The notes under the pieces: model-generated
Seen by the model: only the letters and a program-made list of their open reading frames with translations
Database searches by the model: none
What the model was told of the DNA's origin: nothing
Assembly: GCA_002396485.1 (NCBI GenBank)
Contig: DGXZ01000070.1
Coordinates: forward strand, 7,038-42,159
Source of the DNA: Spartobacteria bacterium UBA5019
GTDB lineage: Bacteria > Verrucomicrobiota > Verrucomicrobiia > Chthoniobacterales > Terrimicrobiaceae
Direction: 5' to 3'
Length of the DNA: 35,122 bases
Program-made: the position numbers and the translations under genes
Shown: positions 15,249 to 23,285 of the stretch, in pieces
Numbering within the stretch: the first letter of the stretch is position 1
Layout of the letters: each line of letters begins with the position of its first letter

Positions 15249-17993
15249 TTACTTCCTCGCTCCATTCTTCGCGGGTTTGGCCGCGGCGGGCGTCAGCAAG
15301 TCGGCTTGCTCGGCGGCGGTCATTTGCTCGTAGAGGGCAAAGAGATATTCCAGTCGCTCTTCATCGCTGGTGAACGGCTTGGTTCTGTAACATTGCTCTA
15401 CAGCCTCATCCAGCGCACGGTGGGCTGCTAGTAAGCCAGCGGGCATTGTGTCCGGGTCGTAGAGCCAAGCGATGGTCTTCTCTGGATGGTGCTCGCGAGC
15501 AATCAGCACTGCCTCTGCGCACTGAGAAACCTTCTCGCGCTGCGCTGGACTGAGTTGAGGGAAGGGAAAGTTGTTGTAGCAGATGGACGAGGAGTAGCGG
15601 ACCCGGGTTTCTAGTCCGCCTGCGACAGCTCGCGACCAAACCATGTGCATCTTGCTGGATACGATTCCAAAAACGCCGGGCTCAGCTTGGTAAACAGCGA
15701 TTGCGGAGTTTGTGATGATTGCGGATGATGTGATGAAACCGATAGGAATGTATTCTCGGTTTTCTGAGGTGTGAAGAGGCACCAAAAGAGCAATGCCATC
15801 TTGATGGCGGACCTCTCCAAACTGGTGGGACCGGGCTGCAAGGCGGTTGGTCGCGTCACGGTCGCTGTCCTCACGATGCGCTCTCACGGCCGCAATTCTA
15901 CCTGCAACGAAGGGAATCTCTGAAGCCTCACGAAGCTCAGCGTCACTAATCCAAAGACAGAAGCGACCCTTGCCATCAATAAACTCTTCAGTCCCAAGCA
16001 GCCGGCGGACAAACTTGCCAGCGGACGGATGGCTACCCACCAACGAATCGCGTTCGTCAGGCCGGAGCATCAGCCCTCCTCCATCATTCGGCATATTTCC
16101 GAAATCGCATGGTGGCATGGCCGAGATGGAACTTTTACGCTTATGCACAAACATGTTCCTGCCAGCGACCAAGTAGGGATTAATGTTTTCGACGCTTCTG
16201 ACCACGGTAGATCCGAATAGGCGTTTTGGATGATTCCGAGGCTGGCGGATTCCGATGATGACGCAGGTCACGCCTGCGTTCGCCTTCGCGCTGTTAACCC
16301 ATTTGAATGCCTGATAGGCGAAATGAAACTCCAAGTCATTCAAGACATGCGGCCACAGCAACGCCACCTGCTCGCCTTGACAGACAGAATTTGTTGCCAC
16401 AAACGCGACTGCCGCGTTGGTCTGGCGAACATAGGCTGCGGCTTTCAGAAAGAAGCACGCGATGTAATCAAGGTTCTTATGCCCATCCAAACTGCCCCCG
16501 ACACGAACCACGTCTAACTTCTGTTCTGCAGTTTGCTTCCTCGCTCCGTAATAAGGTGGATTTCCCAAAACGAAAATCTCATAGCTAGCTTCATTGGGGC
16601 ACACTTCCTGCCATTCGCGTTGCAGAGCATTGCCACAAATAATCTTCGCGCCGTCCTTCAGCGGCAAAGACGCCGGGGCTTTTCCAAACACGGCTTCGAA
16701 TTCGATATTCATCTGATGCTCGGCGAGCCAGAGAGCCAGAATCGCGACTTCATGCGCGAAGTCATCCAGCTCGATGCCGTAGAACTGGCTGACCTGAATG
16801 CCCGAAAGCGACAACGGCATCTGGACGGCCATGCGTTGCAGCTCCTGAAACACCGCCATTTCCAGCCGCCGTAGTTCCTTGTAGGCGATGATGAGGAAAT
16901 TCCCCGAGCCACAGGCCGGGTCGAAAATCCGCAGCCGATAGATGCGGGAAAGCAGTTTGTTGAGCTTGGCCTCTGAGCCTTTGGCTTTCTCGAACTCGGC
17001 ATACAGTTCATCCAGAAACAAGGGCCGGATGACCTTCATGATGTTTGGCACGGAGGTGTAGTGCATGCCCATCTCGGCACGCTTCTCGTCATCCACCACG
17101 CCCTGAAACATGGAGCCGAAGATGTCGGGATTGATTTCCTTCCAGCTCTTCGTGCCCAGCTCGATGAGTTTTTGCCGGGACTTGGTGGAGAACATGGGGA
17201 CAGCCGATTGCCGGGCATGGGTGTCGCTGAACAGACCACCATTTACATATTCGAAGCCGACGAGGTGCTGCGGCGTTTTCGACCGGGCTTTCTTCTCTGT
17301 ATTCAGATGGAGGAAGAGCTGCTTGAGAAAGTCGACAAGGTCGGAGCCGTCCGGCTGGGTGTAACTTTCGACCGCGCTGGTGAAGGCTTTGTCCGGGAAA
17401 ATGCCCGTGTCCTCGGCGAAGTAGCAAAACAGCAGGCGGGTGAGGAAGACATTGAGGGCATGGCGTTCCTCGCGGGTCTTGGGCGGATTGTCGGCCCGGA
17501 TGAGGTCGTAGAGCTTGGCCATGCTCTCCGCAGCCTTCACATCTGCCTCAGCTTCCGCATGGAAGGTGCTCTTCTCCATCCCCGCCAGCGGGAGGAAAAA
17601 AGTGTAGTGCTCGTGCAGGTTGCCGATGGGGAACTCCACGGTGTCGCGTCGCTTCGTGTCGAAGGCGGCGAGTGTCTTGAAGTCGGTGGCGATGAGGAAG
17701 CGCGGCTTGTTCGCGGCGATGCGGGAATCTTTTTGCGCCGCCTCAATCGCCTGCATGGGAATCGTTGCTTTTGGCAGCTCGTCTAGGACCGGCTCGAAAT
17801 ACACCTTGGTCTTGAGCAGTGTGCAGCCTTCCTTCTTCGCCACATTCAATGCGCCGCCTTTCAAGCGGGCGATGGTTGCCTTGGGCGCGCCGAAGCAGGT
17901 GAGGAAATCGTAGATGAACTCAGCGGGCTTCACCGAAGCGGAAAGCCGGGTGGTATTTTCGACGATTTGAGCAAGTGTTACGCGGTTAGACAT
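15249..17993 (-). CDS. MmeI-like class I DNA methyltransferase (predicted N6-adenine)
   Basis: A 914-residue protein of the MmeI/YeeA (type IIG/IIL) group. The SAM-binding motif I is FDPACGSGNFLIIAYKELRRLE (DPACGSGNF at 358-366), the catalytic motif IV is NPPYYG at 478-483, and HYTS (311-314) is the usual motif X region before it, indicating N6-adenine methylation. The C-terminal 350 residues are the target-recognition and helical part (LPLAGMEK earlier; YNNFPFPQLSPAQREKV late). In active MmeI-like enzymes the N-terminal 150 residues carry a D-x9-ExK nuclease. Here the equivalent stretch before PRFLIATDF (residues 63-105) shows no such triad, so the protein probably only methylates. Cutting is then likely done by the helicase/GIY-YIG pair downstream. 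Confidence 0.9.
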   Translation of the reverse strand: MSNRVTLAQIVENTTRLSASVKPAEFIYDFLTCFGAPKATIARLKGGALNVAKKEGCTLLKTKVYFEPVLDELPKATIPMQAIEAAQKDSRIAANKPRFLIATDFKTLAAFDTKRRDTVEFPIGNLHEHYTFFLPLAGMEKSTFHAEAEADVKAAESMAKLYDLIRADNPPKTREERHALNVFLTRLLFCYFAEDTGIFPDKAFTSAVESYTQPDGSDLVDFLKQLFLHLNTEKKARSKTPQHLVGFEYVNGGLFSDTHARQSAVPMFSTKSRQKLIELGTKSWKEINPDIFGSMFQGVVDDEKRAEMGMHYTSVPNIMKVIRPLFLDELYAEFEKAKGSEAKLNKLLSRIYRLRIFDPACGSGNFLIIAYKELRRLEMAVFQELQRMAVQMPLSLSGIQVSQFYGIELDDFAHEVAILALWLAEHQMNIEFEAVFGKAPASLPLKDGAKIICGNALQREWQEVCPNEASYEIFVLGNPPYYGARKQTAEQKLDVVRVGGSLDGHKNLDYIACFFLKAAAYVRQTNAAVAFVATNSVCQGEQVALLWPHVLNDLEFHFAYQAFKWVNSAKANAGVTCVIIGIRQPRNHPKRLFGSTVVRSVENINPYLVAGRNMFVHKRKSSISAMPPCDFGNMPNDGGGLMLRPDERDSLVGSHPSAGKFVRRLLGTEEFIDGKGRFCLWISDAELREASEIPFVAGRIAAVRAHREDSDRDATNRLAARSHQFGEVRHQDGIALLVPLHTSENREYIPIGFITSSAIITNSAIAVYQAEPGVFGIVSSKMHMVWSRAVAGGLETRVRYSSSICYNNFPFPQLSPAQREKVSQCAEAVLIAREHHPEKTIAWLYDPDTMPAGLLAAHRALDEAVEQCYRTKPFTSDEERLEYLFALYEQMTAAEQADLLTPAAAKPAKNGARK

Positions 17994-18246
17994 AGGAATG
18001 AAGAAGAGGGAATCTGCGTGCTGTAGAAAAGCTGGAGGGGGAGCGCAGCGATTTTGTTCTGCGCTCCGCTCTGGACCAGCGAAGGGACTTATTGAAACCT
18101 TTCGAACGAAGGGTCGTCGAAGCGGAGTCTGGCATATCCAAAAGCAGTATCTTCGGCTTGGGAAATTTTATGGCGGCCTTGTTCGGAGAGGTGATAGCAG
18201 ACTCGGCGGCGGACTTGGTTTTTGCGGGCTTGTCAAAAAACTTCAT
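17986..18246 (-). pseudogene. Remnant of an unidentified gene between oxygenase and methyltransferase
   Basis: An open frame of 86 codons starts at the ATG at 18246-18244, overlapping the end of the oxygenase gene, and runs 8 nt into the methyltransferase. Its first 50 or so residues look like a genuine protein start (MKFFDKPAKTK..., IKFPKPKILLLDMPDSAS, TTLRSKGFN), with a basic leader followed by a strand-forming ILLLDMPDS segment. After GFN the sequence turns into Ser/Arg-rich translation with no protein character, next to a 9-bp inverted repeat. I read it as the 5' end of a longer gene whose remainder was deleted. It could alternatively be a real short ORF; the family is not recognised. Confidence 0.45.
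18040..18067. repeat. Perfect 9-bp inverted repeat upstream of the methyltransferase
   Basis: GGAGCGCAG (18040-18048) and CTGCGCTCC (18059-18067) are exact reverse complements with a 10-nt loop. The hairpin lies about 47 nt upstream of the methyltransferase start, within the degenerate part of the gene remnant. It lacks a T-tract on the minus strand, so it is not a standard terminator. It might be a deletion scar, an mRNA leader hairpin or part of an operator. Confidence 0.5.
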
Positions 18247-20593
18247 GATTGCTTTGCAAAGATGCTGCAAGCAGCCGGTTGGTTAACTTGGAGAATTCCG
18301 TCGACTCCGCAGGAGGCAAGGCGAGGAGTCGTCGCATGTCGGCGAGATCGCTCTGGTGCTGCTTGCAGGCGCGTTCGTAGGTGGCACGGGTTTTTGTGCA
18401 GATCAGCGTGTAGGGGCGGCCCTTGCGTTCGGTGACATGGGTCATATCGAGGCCAAGCTGTTCGATCGTTTGGTGAATTGTTTGCCGTTCTTGCTGGTTG
18501 ATGCGGAAACGATGGACTTGCCGCACGGGATCGCGCGCGAAGCGTTCGAGTTCGCGGAGTTCGGGCGAGCGCTGGCTCCCAACGGAAACCTGCTGCGCCC
18601 AATCAACGGGAGCGGGCGGTGGATTTTCGCTCCGGCCCAAGTAAAATACCGCCGCGTGTTGCCAGAGAGGATTCACCAGTTCGGCAGGCGGGCGGGTGGC
18701 AGCAGCAAAGGCGGATTCTAGCGCGGGAAGAAGTGTTGTTTCCACATGAAGCAGCAGAGGATTTTTTTCGGGTAGGGTGCTGGCTTGAGCGGCGTGTGCT
18801 GTGAAATGCGGGCCGGAGAGGAGTTCCAAAAAACGGGAAAATGTTGGTGCGTTGATGCGATTGGAATCGGCATTTGCGGACCATGGGGCATTGGAGTGGG
18901 CGCTGCTCTTGGAATTTTCCAGGGCATCCAACAGGTCGCCAAGAAGAGAATACGAAAGTTGCTTTGTATCGAGAGCGGCAAGGCAGTTCCAAAAATCCAT
19001 CGCAGCTCCGGGCAGGCAAGGCGCGGTGCTTTCAAAATGCGTTGCCAGGAGGCGGTGTGCCGTCTCGGGTTGAAGAATACACGCACTGCCGAGGAGCGCT
19101 TCATTCTGGGACCCATCGTAGGAAATCGGCACCAGTTCGGAAACGGCGCGCTCCAGCAGCTCCGGATCACCATGTTCGTTCAGCACGCGCAGGAGACGGT
19201 CAAGATTTTCCGGTCGGTCCTTCCACCGATCGACAAGAAGCTCCGTCATATGCTCGACGGAATCCTTTGCCCGGCCGCGCACGAGAACTCCGAGCCGTGC
19301 GATCCCTGCCTCCTGGCCGGCGGAAAGGCAGATTTCATCATAGCCGGATTCGGGCCAGAGGACGACGGCGGCGCGCAGGTAGCAACGCTCGAAATCCGCG
19401 CCCGCGTTGCCTGTGGCCTCGGAAAAATGAATCTCATCGGGTTCCTCGCCATCCAAGGCCTTCGGGGGAAGGACCTCATTTTGTCCGAGTGGAATTTTTC
19501 CAAACTCGACCGGCCGGTTGGCGGAGTCCCTCCATTCGTCGATGAAGGCATCTGAGTCGCAGACCTCGCCAGCTTCGTAGTCGTCACCTTCCTCCTCCTC
19601 GTCGTCGTCGGAATACCAGCGCCGTCTTCTTCCACCTCCATAACCCGTGTATTCGGCCCAACCGCTTTCCTCGATGTGAACGATTCCGAGGTGGAAGGCG
19701 CACCCGGAGATTTTCGCCGCCTCAAGGAGAACTTTCGCAACCACCGCATCGCGGCCCTTCAAGCTCGAAAACGACAAGCCAGACGCCGTGTATTTGTGGT
19801 CCAGCAACCAAGTTACTTTTTTCGGGCCGGCCTCGTAGCGCGAAGTCCAGCTCTGAAGCGCCTCGGCGGCTTTTTTAACGAACGGCCTTTCGTCAGGAGG
19901 CTGCGTATCACCATCCCGTTGGCGCGAGGCGAGGATCAAATTGAAAACCAGGCAGACGCGATGGCCCGACGCGACAGGTCGAACCTCGTGCTCGCAATCC
20001 GCATAGAAAGCAGCAAAGCCCACTTCGCCCGGATCGGTGCCCCGCAAATCGACCACTACCTCCCGGCCCGCGTGGCGCACCAGCAGTTCGCCGCCCTCAT
20101 GTGCCGAGGGCATGACAACCACCAGGGTGCCGAACATCCCACCCGCCTTTTCCGTGTCCCGATGGGCCTGAAAAAAACCGCCCTCGTCATAAATGAGCAG
20201 CTTGTAAAACTCCGCCCTCACCTCCTTGGGCGGCAGTCCAAGACCCTCCGCGACGCGGACCACCAACTCCTCAAACCTCGACGCCCAGCCTTTGCCCTCC
20301 AAGGAAATTTTCTCCGGCGCGATTTGCCAAACCTTGCGCACACTTTCGTCCACGAGCGTCTGGTCGCCCCGTCCGTAAGGAGCGCGCTCGGCCGCTGCGG
20401 CAATGAGATCCCTCGCCTGCGAAGCTGGAACAGGAAAAGAAAGCTGCCCAACCCCCTCGACTGATAAAAGCGGCATGGGCGACTCGTGTTTTCCCGAAAC
20501 CTGAAAATTCCCCGGCCTTTCGAGCGTCTTCAAGGCCTCTACCAAACCTTCAAACCCCTCCGCATAGCTTACATGAATCGATTCATCTGCCAT
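18233..20593 (-). CDS. Large 2OG-Fe(II) oxygenase family protein
   Basis: About 786 residues from the ATG at 20593, preceded by GGAAG 11 nt upstream; an earlier in-frame ATG at 20635 is less likely. Residues 80-225 form a prolyl-4-hydroxylase-like double-stranded beta-helix: HRD (H144, D146) in FFQAHRDTEKAGGMFGTLVV, the distal His202 in ADCEHEV, and the 2-oxoglutarate-binding Arg212 in SGHRVCLVFNLIL. A very acidic loop (DDDEEEEGDDYEAGEV) follows around residue 335. The remaining 400 residues are helical and unrecognised. The first domain probably hydroxylates a protein or nucleic acid substrate using O2 and 2-oxoglutarate. It sits upstream of the restriction-like cluster on the same strand and inside the same flanking repeats, but a functional link is only suggested by position. 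Confidence 0.8.
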   Translation of the reverse strand: MADESIHVSYAEGFEGLVEALKTLERPGNFQVSGKHESPMPLLSVEGVGQLSFPVPASQARDLIAAAAERAPYGRGDQTLVDESVRKVWQIAPEKISLEGKGWASRFEELVVRVAEGLGLPPKEVRAEFYKLLIYDEGGFFQAHRDTEKAGGMFGTLVVVMPSAHEGGELLVRHAGREVVVDLRGTDPGEVGFAAFYADCEHEVRPVASGHRVCLVFNLILASRQRDGDTQPPDERPFVKKAAEALQSWTSRYEAGPKKVTWLLDHKYTASGLSFSSLKGRDAVVAKVLLEAAKISGCAFHLGIVHIEESGWAEYTGYGGGRRRRWYSDDDEEEEGDDYEAGEVCDSDAFIDEWRDSANRPVEFGKIPLGQNEVLPPKALDGEEPDEIHFSEATGNAGADFERCYLRAAVVLWPESGYDEICLSAGQEAGIARLGVLVRGRAKDSVEHMTELLVDRWKDRPENLDRLLRVLNEHGDPELLERAVSELVPISYDGSQNEALLGSACILQPETAHRLLATHFESTAPCLPGAAMDFWNCLAALDTKQLSYSLLGDLLDALENSKSSAHSNAPWSANADSNRINAPTFSRFLELLSGPHFTAHAAQASTLPEKNPLLLHVETTLLPALESAFAAATRPPAELVNPLWQHAAVFYLGRSENPPPAPVDWAQQVSVGSQRSPELRELERFARDPVRQVHRFRINQQERQTIHQTIEQLGLDMTHVTERKGRPYTLICTKTRATYERACKQHQSDLADMRRLLALPPAESTEFSKLTNRLLAASLQSNHEVF

Positions 20594-20770
20594 TCCAAGA
20601 TTCTTCCAAATTCCGGTGTCGGGCGGCAAGCACACACCATTTCACATTTCAGATTCACGCTTGGTGCACTGAGGGGTTTCTGAGTCTTCCTGCTCGCTGA
20701 ATGGGAGAAGACGAGCGCCTTCTGCCTTCCTCCATGAGGGGTTCTAGAAGCGCGAAAAGTTTGCTGCTGT

Positions 20771-21091
20771 CCTCGGCGGATGGTTGCGCGGCTTCCAACT
20801 CGGTGCCGTGAGCTCTGAAAAGCGCTACTCGCCCGCAAAGGCTGAAATCCTTGGGTGCGTGGATGTGATGGAATTCTTTCTGGATCGCCTGGACACCTTG
20901 AACCAGCGACTGAAGGCCACCGATATGGTGACAGAGTTCACCAACCGCATCAAAAAATCCGCCTTGTCGCGATCGAGACTCAAGGCGCCACGCCCACGCC
21001 CGAGCAGGTCGCCAAAATGCGGAAGCTCGCCGACGAGGCCGAGCAGATCGCCACCGCCAAGGTGGATGGCGATGGCAAACTGCTGCGCTGA
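20771..21091 (+). pseudogene. Broken copy of the 3' third of the gene at 9282-10124
   Basis: The nucleotide sequence matches 9803-10124 at about 90% identity by manual alignment (roughly 33 differences in 330 positions, many of them in third codon positions). The upstream two-thirds of the gene are absent. Within the copy one A is missing from the A-run after ACCGCATC, splitting the reading frame: GWLRGFQLGAVSSEKRY... in one frame, then IRLVAIETQGATPTPEQVAK... in the next. The terminal KVDGDGKLLR and TGA are shared. Weak similarity continues about 20 nt past the stop. Together with 9282-10124 it forms a direct repeat enclosing the accessory island. The 5' flank 20594-20770 contains no gene that I can support. 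Confidence 0.85.
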
Positions 21092-21110
21092 GGGCTTGCC
21101 TGCGCGAAAC

Positions 21111-21468
21111 TTGGGTTAATATGGGGTGAATACACCATATGGAGAAATCTTGGGAATGCGTATTTCTTCAGCGCTGGGACAATCACCCAGTGAGCCTCAG
21201 CCAGGCTCATGCGAAAGCAGAGACCATGGCATTTGAAAAAAGAAAACCTTCCAAAATGAAAGTAGCCGCTACTACCCAAAAGACTGGCTTTCATTCCCGT
21301 CAGAAGCATAAGCTGGGAACTATTACGCTGAATACCGGTGCAACGGTGGATTGGAAGCGTCTTGGCAAGGAATGGCGCCGTCGTATGGGATGCAAATTCG
21401 GTTCCGATTGCATTTTGCGCACCTACGCCAACGCCAGTTCCTTATGCTCTTGCAGATACAAACATATC
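21111..21468 (+). other. Long leader upstream of the autotransporter-like gene
   Basis: The reading frame of the downstream gene stays open back to 21139, but the translated sequence (MEKSWECVFLQRW...) has no signal peptide or family look, and a proper signal peptide starts only at 21469. I therefore treat this as non-coding. It contains a near-palindrome ATATGGGGTG-AATA-CACCATAT (21119-21140) and a perfect hairpin TGAGCCT-CAGCC-AGGCTCA (21191-21209), followed by A-rich sequence. It may be a structured 5' UTR. I could not match it to a riboswitch class. Confidence 0.35.
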
Positions 21469-23250
21469 ATGATCAGAAACAAACATTTCGTTTTCCTCAT
21501 TCTCTTTGGCGTGGGAATTTGCAGCAGTCAGCTCTCGGGGCAGAATTTCCCACCGCCTGGCGCTCAGCTTACCAGACCATTTTCGCCCGGGGGTTTTAAT
21601 ACGATCGGAAATGCCTCGGTATCAGGATATGGCTCGCTTTTTGATGGCAATGGGCTGCCGATTACTTTTGAGGTCGATGGGGGGGCCGCAGGTCAGAAAA
21701 TGGATGTCTTCTCGATCGATTACCCTGCAGCCTTGGGGTCTCAATTCAGCGTGGTCTTTAGCTTCATCAACACCACTCAGGGGATTCCGACCAGTTTCTT
21801 TGGCCAGCAGATCAATTTTTTGAATGGCAACCCGACGGCCCAGTTCCAGAGCGGCAGACAGGAACCGACGAGCTTCGCGCTGATCGGAGCTCCCAACGTG
21901 ATCTACTCGCTGGGCATTGGCACGGATGTTTACAGTCTCTCTGTCAGATTCTGGCTGAACACGCAGAACAACATCCTGGGAGGAAATTACTATCCAAACG
22001 GCATTCCGGTTCCCGTTGCTCCGGCCAATCCAACGACTCCTCCCCTTCCGGCCACTGCTGTTCCTGTGAACCCATCCACTGGGCAGGTCTACACCTCCAG
22101 CATAAACCCGTCCAAGCAACTGAACTTGAATGTTTACAATGCGGCGCCCCTGATCGATCACATTGCCAACAACCAGCTCACCAGCAATCAGGACTTCAAC
22201 AATGTCTTGTCGATTGTTTCCTTGCTGCCTACTGCGGCTCAGACGGAGAGTTCGTTTCATCAAGTCATCGCCGAGCCGTATGCCTCGATCCTAGGCGTCA
22301 CGCTGGAGGCTCTGAACACCTTCCGCCAGGCTTGTTTCCGTGCTTCCAGTGCGGGCAAATCGATCAATCTTCCCGAGGATGAACGCTGGAGCGTCTTCAC
22401 CGATGTGGGGAACACGCAGGCCAGCATGTCGGATCCGAGCAATGGACTGAGTTCTTTCGACTACAACATCTTCCAGTCTATTCTGGGTGTGGAATACGCA
22501 GTGACCAAAGACTTTTCCACGGGAGTGGTCATGGGCTACGGCTTCAATCAGGCGGGAAGCTTCGAGTATAACAGCGCCAACCTCTACGCAAACAATCTGA
22601 GCGTGGGATTGATCGAGAAATATCATCCGGGCAATTTCCGCTTCACCGGGCTCGTGGGTTACAGCAACTTTCAATACAGTTCCACCCGCGAGATCAATTT
22701 CGGATCTCCCTCTGCGGGCTATGTGGATCGTCAAGCCCATGGTCGCTGGCAGTCGAACGGCCTGATCGCCGCTATCGGGGCAGGCTACGAGCAGAAGTTT
22801 GGTCCCGTGGTTTTCACGCCAGGAGTCGGTTTTTCCTACGCCTACCAACTTCAACAGGAAATCAACGAGACGGGCGCGAACTCCCTGAACCTGCAGGTCG
22901 ATGCCGCAGAGGCCAATTCAATGATTCTGGCTCCCGGCCTTGAAATGAAGGTGCCGATTCCACTCACGAAGGGATGGGTCCTCACACCGAAGGCTTTTGC
23001 CTCCTGGGAGCATGACTTCCTCGCCGACTACAACCAGAACCATCAGGTGACGGCTTCCTTTGCCGATGTTCCGGAGCCCGGTTCCCTCACGGTGCTGGGC
23101 CAGAACCGCGGCGCGGATGCTGTCAATGTGGAAGCAGGACTGGAACTGACCGTGAATCAGAAATGGGCGATCTATGCCGGAGTCGGGTATCAATACTGGG
23201 GAACTGATCAGGAACTCAGTTACAACACCGGCCTGAAATTCTATTTCTGA
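21469..23250 (+). CDS. Autotransporter-type outer-membrane beta-barrel protein
   Basis: 593 residues from the ATG at 21469. The N-terminus MIRNKHFVFLILFGVGICSS is a signal peptide, probably cut near LSGQ. Residues 25-240 are Gly/Asn/Thr-rich beta sequence, followed by a Pro-rich linker (VPVAPANPTTPPLPATAVPV). From about residue 320 there is an autotransporter-like barrel of roughly 270 residues with alternating aromatic strands (FSTGVVMGYGFNQAG, FRFTGLVGYSNFQY, IYAGVGYQYWG), and the protein ends in KFYF with a C-terminal Phe, the usual sorting signal for outer-membrane barrels. It is probably surface exposed. The passenger function is unknown. No chaperone or partner gene is adjacent; an insertion sequence follows at once. 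Confidence 0.8.
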   Translation: MIRNKHFVFLILFGVGICSSQLSGQNFPPPGAQLTRPFSPGGFNTIGNASVSGYGSLFDGNGLPITFEVDGGAAGQKMDVFSIDYPAALGSQFSVVFSFINTTQGIPTSFFGQQINFLNGNPTAQFQSGRQEPTSFALIGAPNVIYSLGIGTDVYSLSVRFWLNTQNNILGGNYYPNGIPVPVAPANPTTPPLPATAVPVNPSTGQVYTSSINPSKQLNLNVYNAAPLIDHIANNQLTSNQDFNNVLSIVSLLPTAAQTESSFHQVIAEPYASILGVTLEALNTFRQACFRASSAGKSINLPEDERWSVFTDVGNTQASMSDPSNGLSSFDYNIFQSILGVEYAVTKDFSTGVVMGYGFNQAGSFEYNSANLYANNLSVGLIEKYHPGNFRFTGLVGYSNFQYSSTREINFGSPSAGYVDRQAHGRWQSNGLIAAIGAGYEQKFGPVVFTPGVGFSYAYQLQQEINETGANSLNLQVDAAEANSMILAPGLEMKVPIPLTKGWVLTPKAFASWEHDFLADYNQNHQVTASFADVPEPGSLTVLGQNRGADAVNVEAGLELTVNQKWAIYAGVGYQYWGTDQELSYNTGLKFYF

Positions 23251-23285
23251 GCAGGCAGGTGCGGTTGTGGTTAGGAGTCACTCAG

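Noticed and set aside
19676..20464. A 262-codon open frame on the plus strand
   Set aside because: It is antisense to the catalytic domain of the 2OG-Fe(II) oxygenase, whose HxD and distal His are clear on the minus strand.
20569..20838. An 89-codon minus-strand frame upstream of the oxygenase
   Set aside because: It overlaps the oxygenase start and the broken gene copy, is Ser/Arg-rich and has no ribosome binding site or family features.
21139..21468. N-terminal extension of the autotransporter-like protein from 21139
   Set aside because: The extension has no signal peptide or family character and would bury the real signal peptide starting at 21469.
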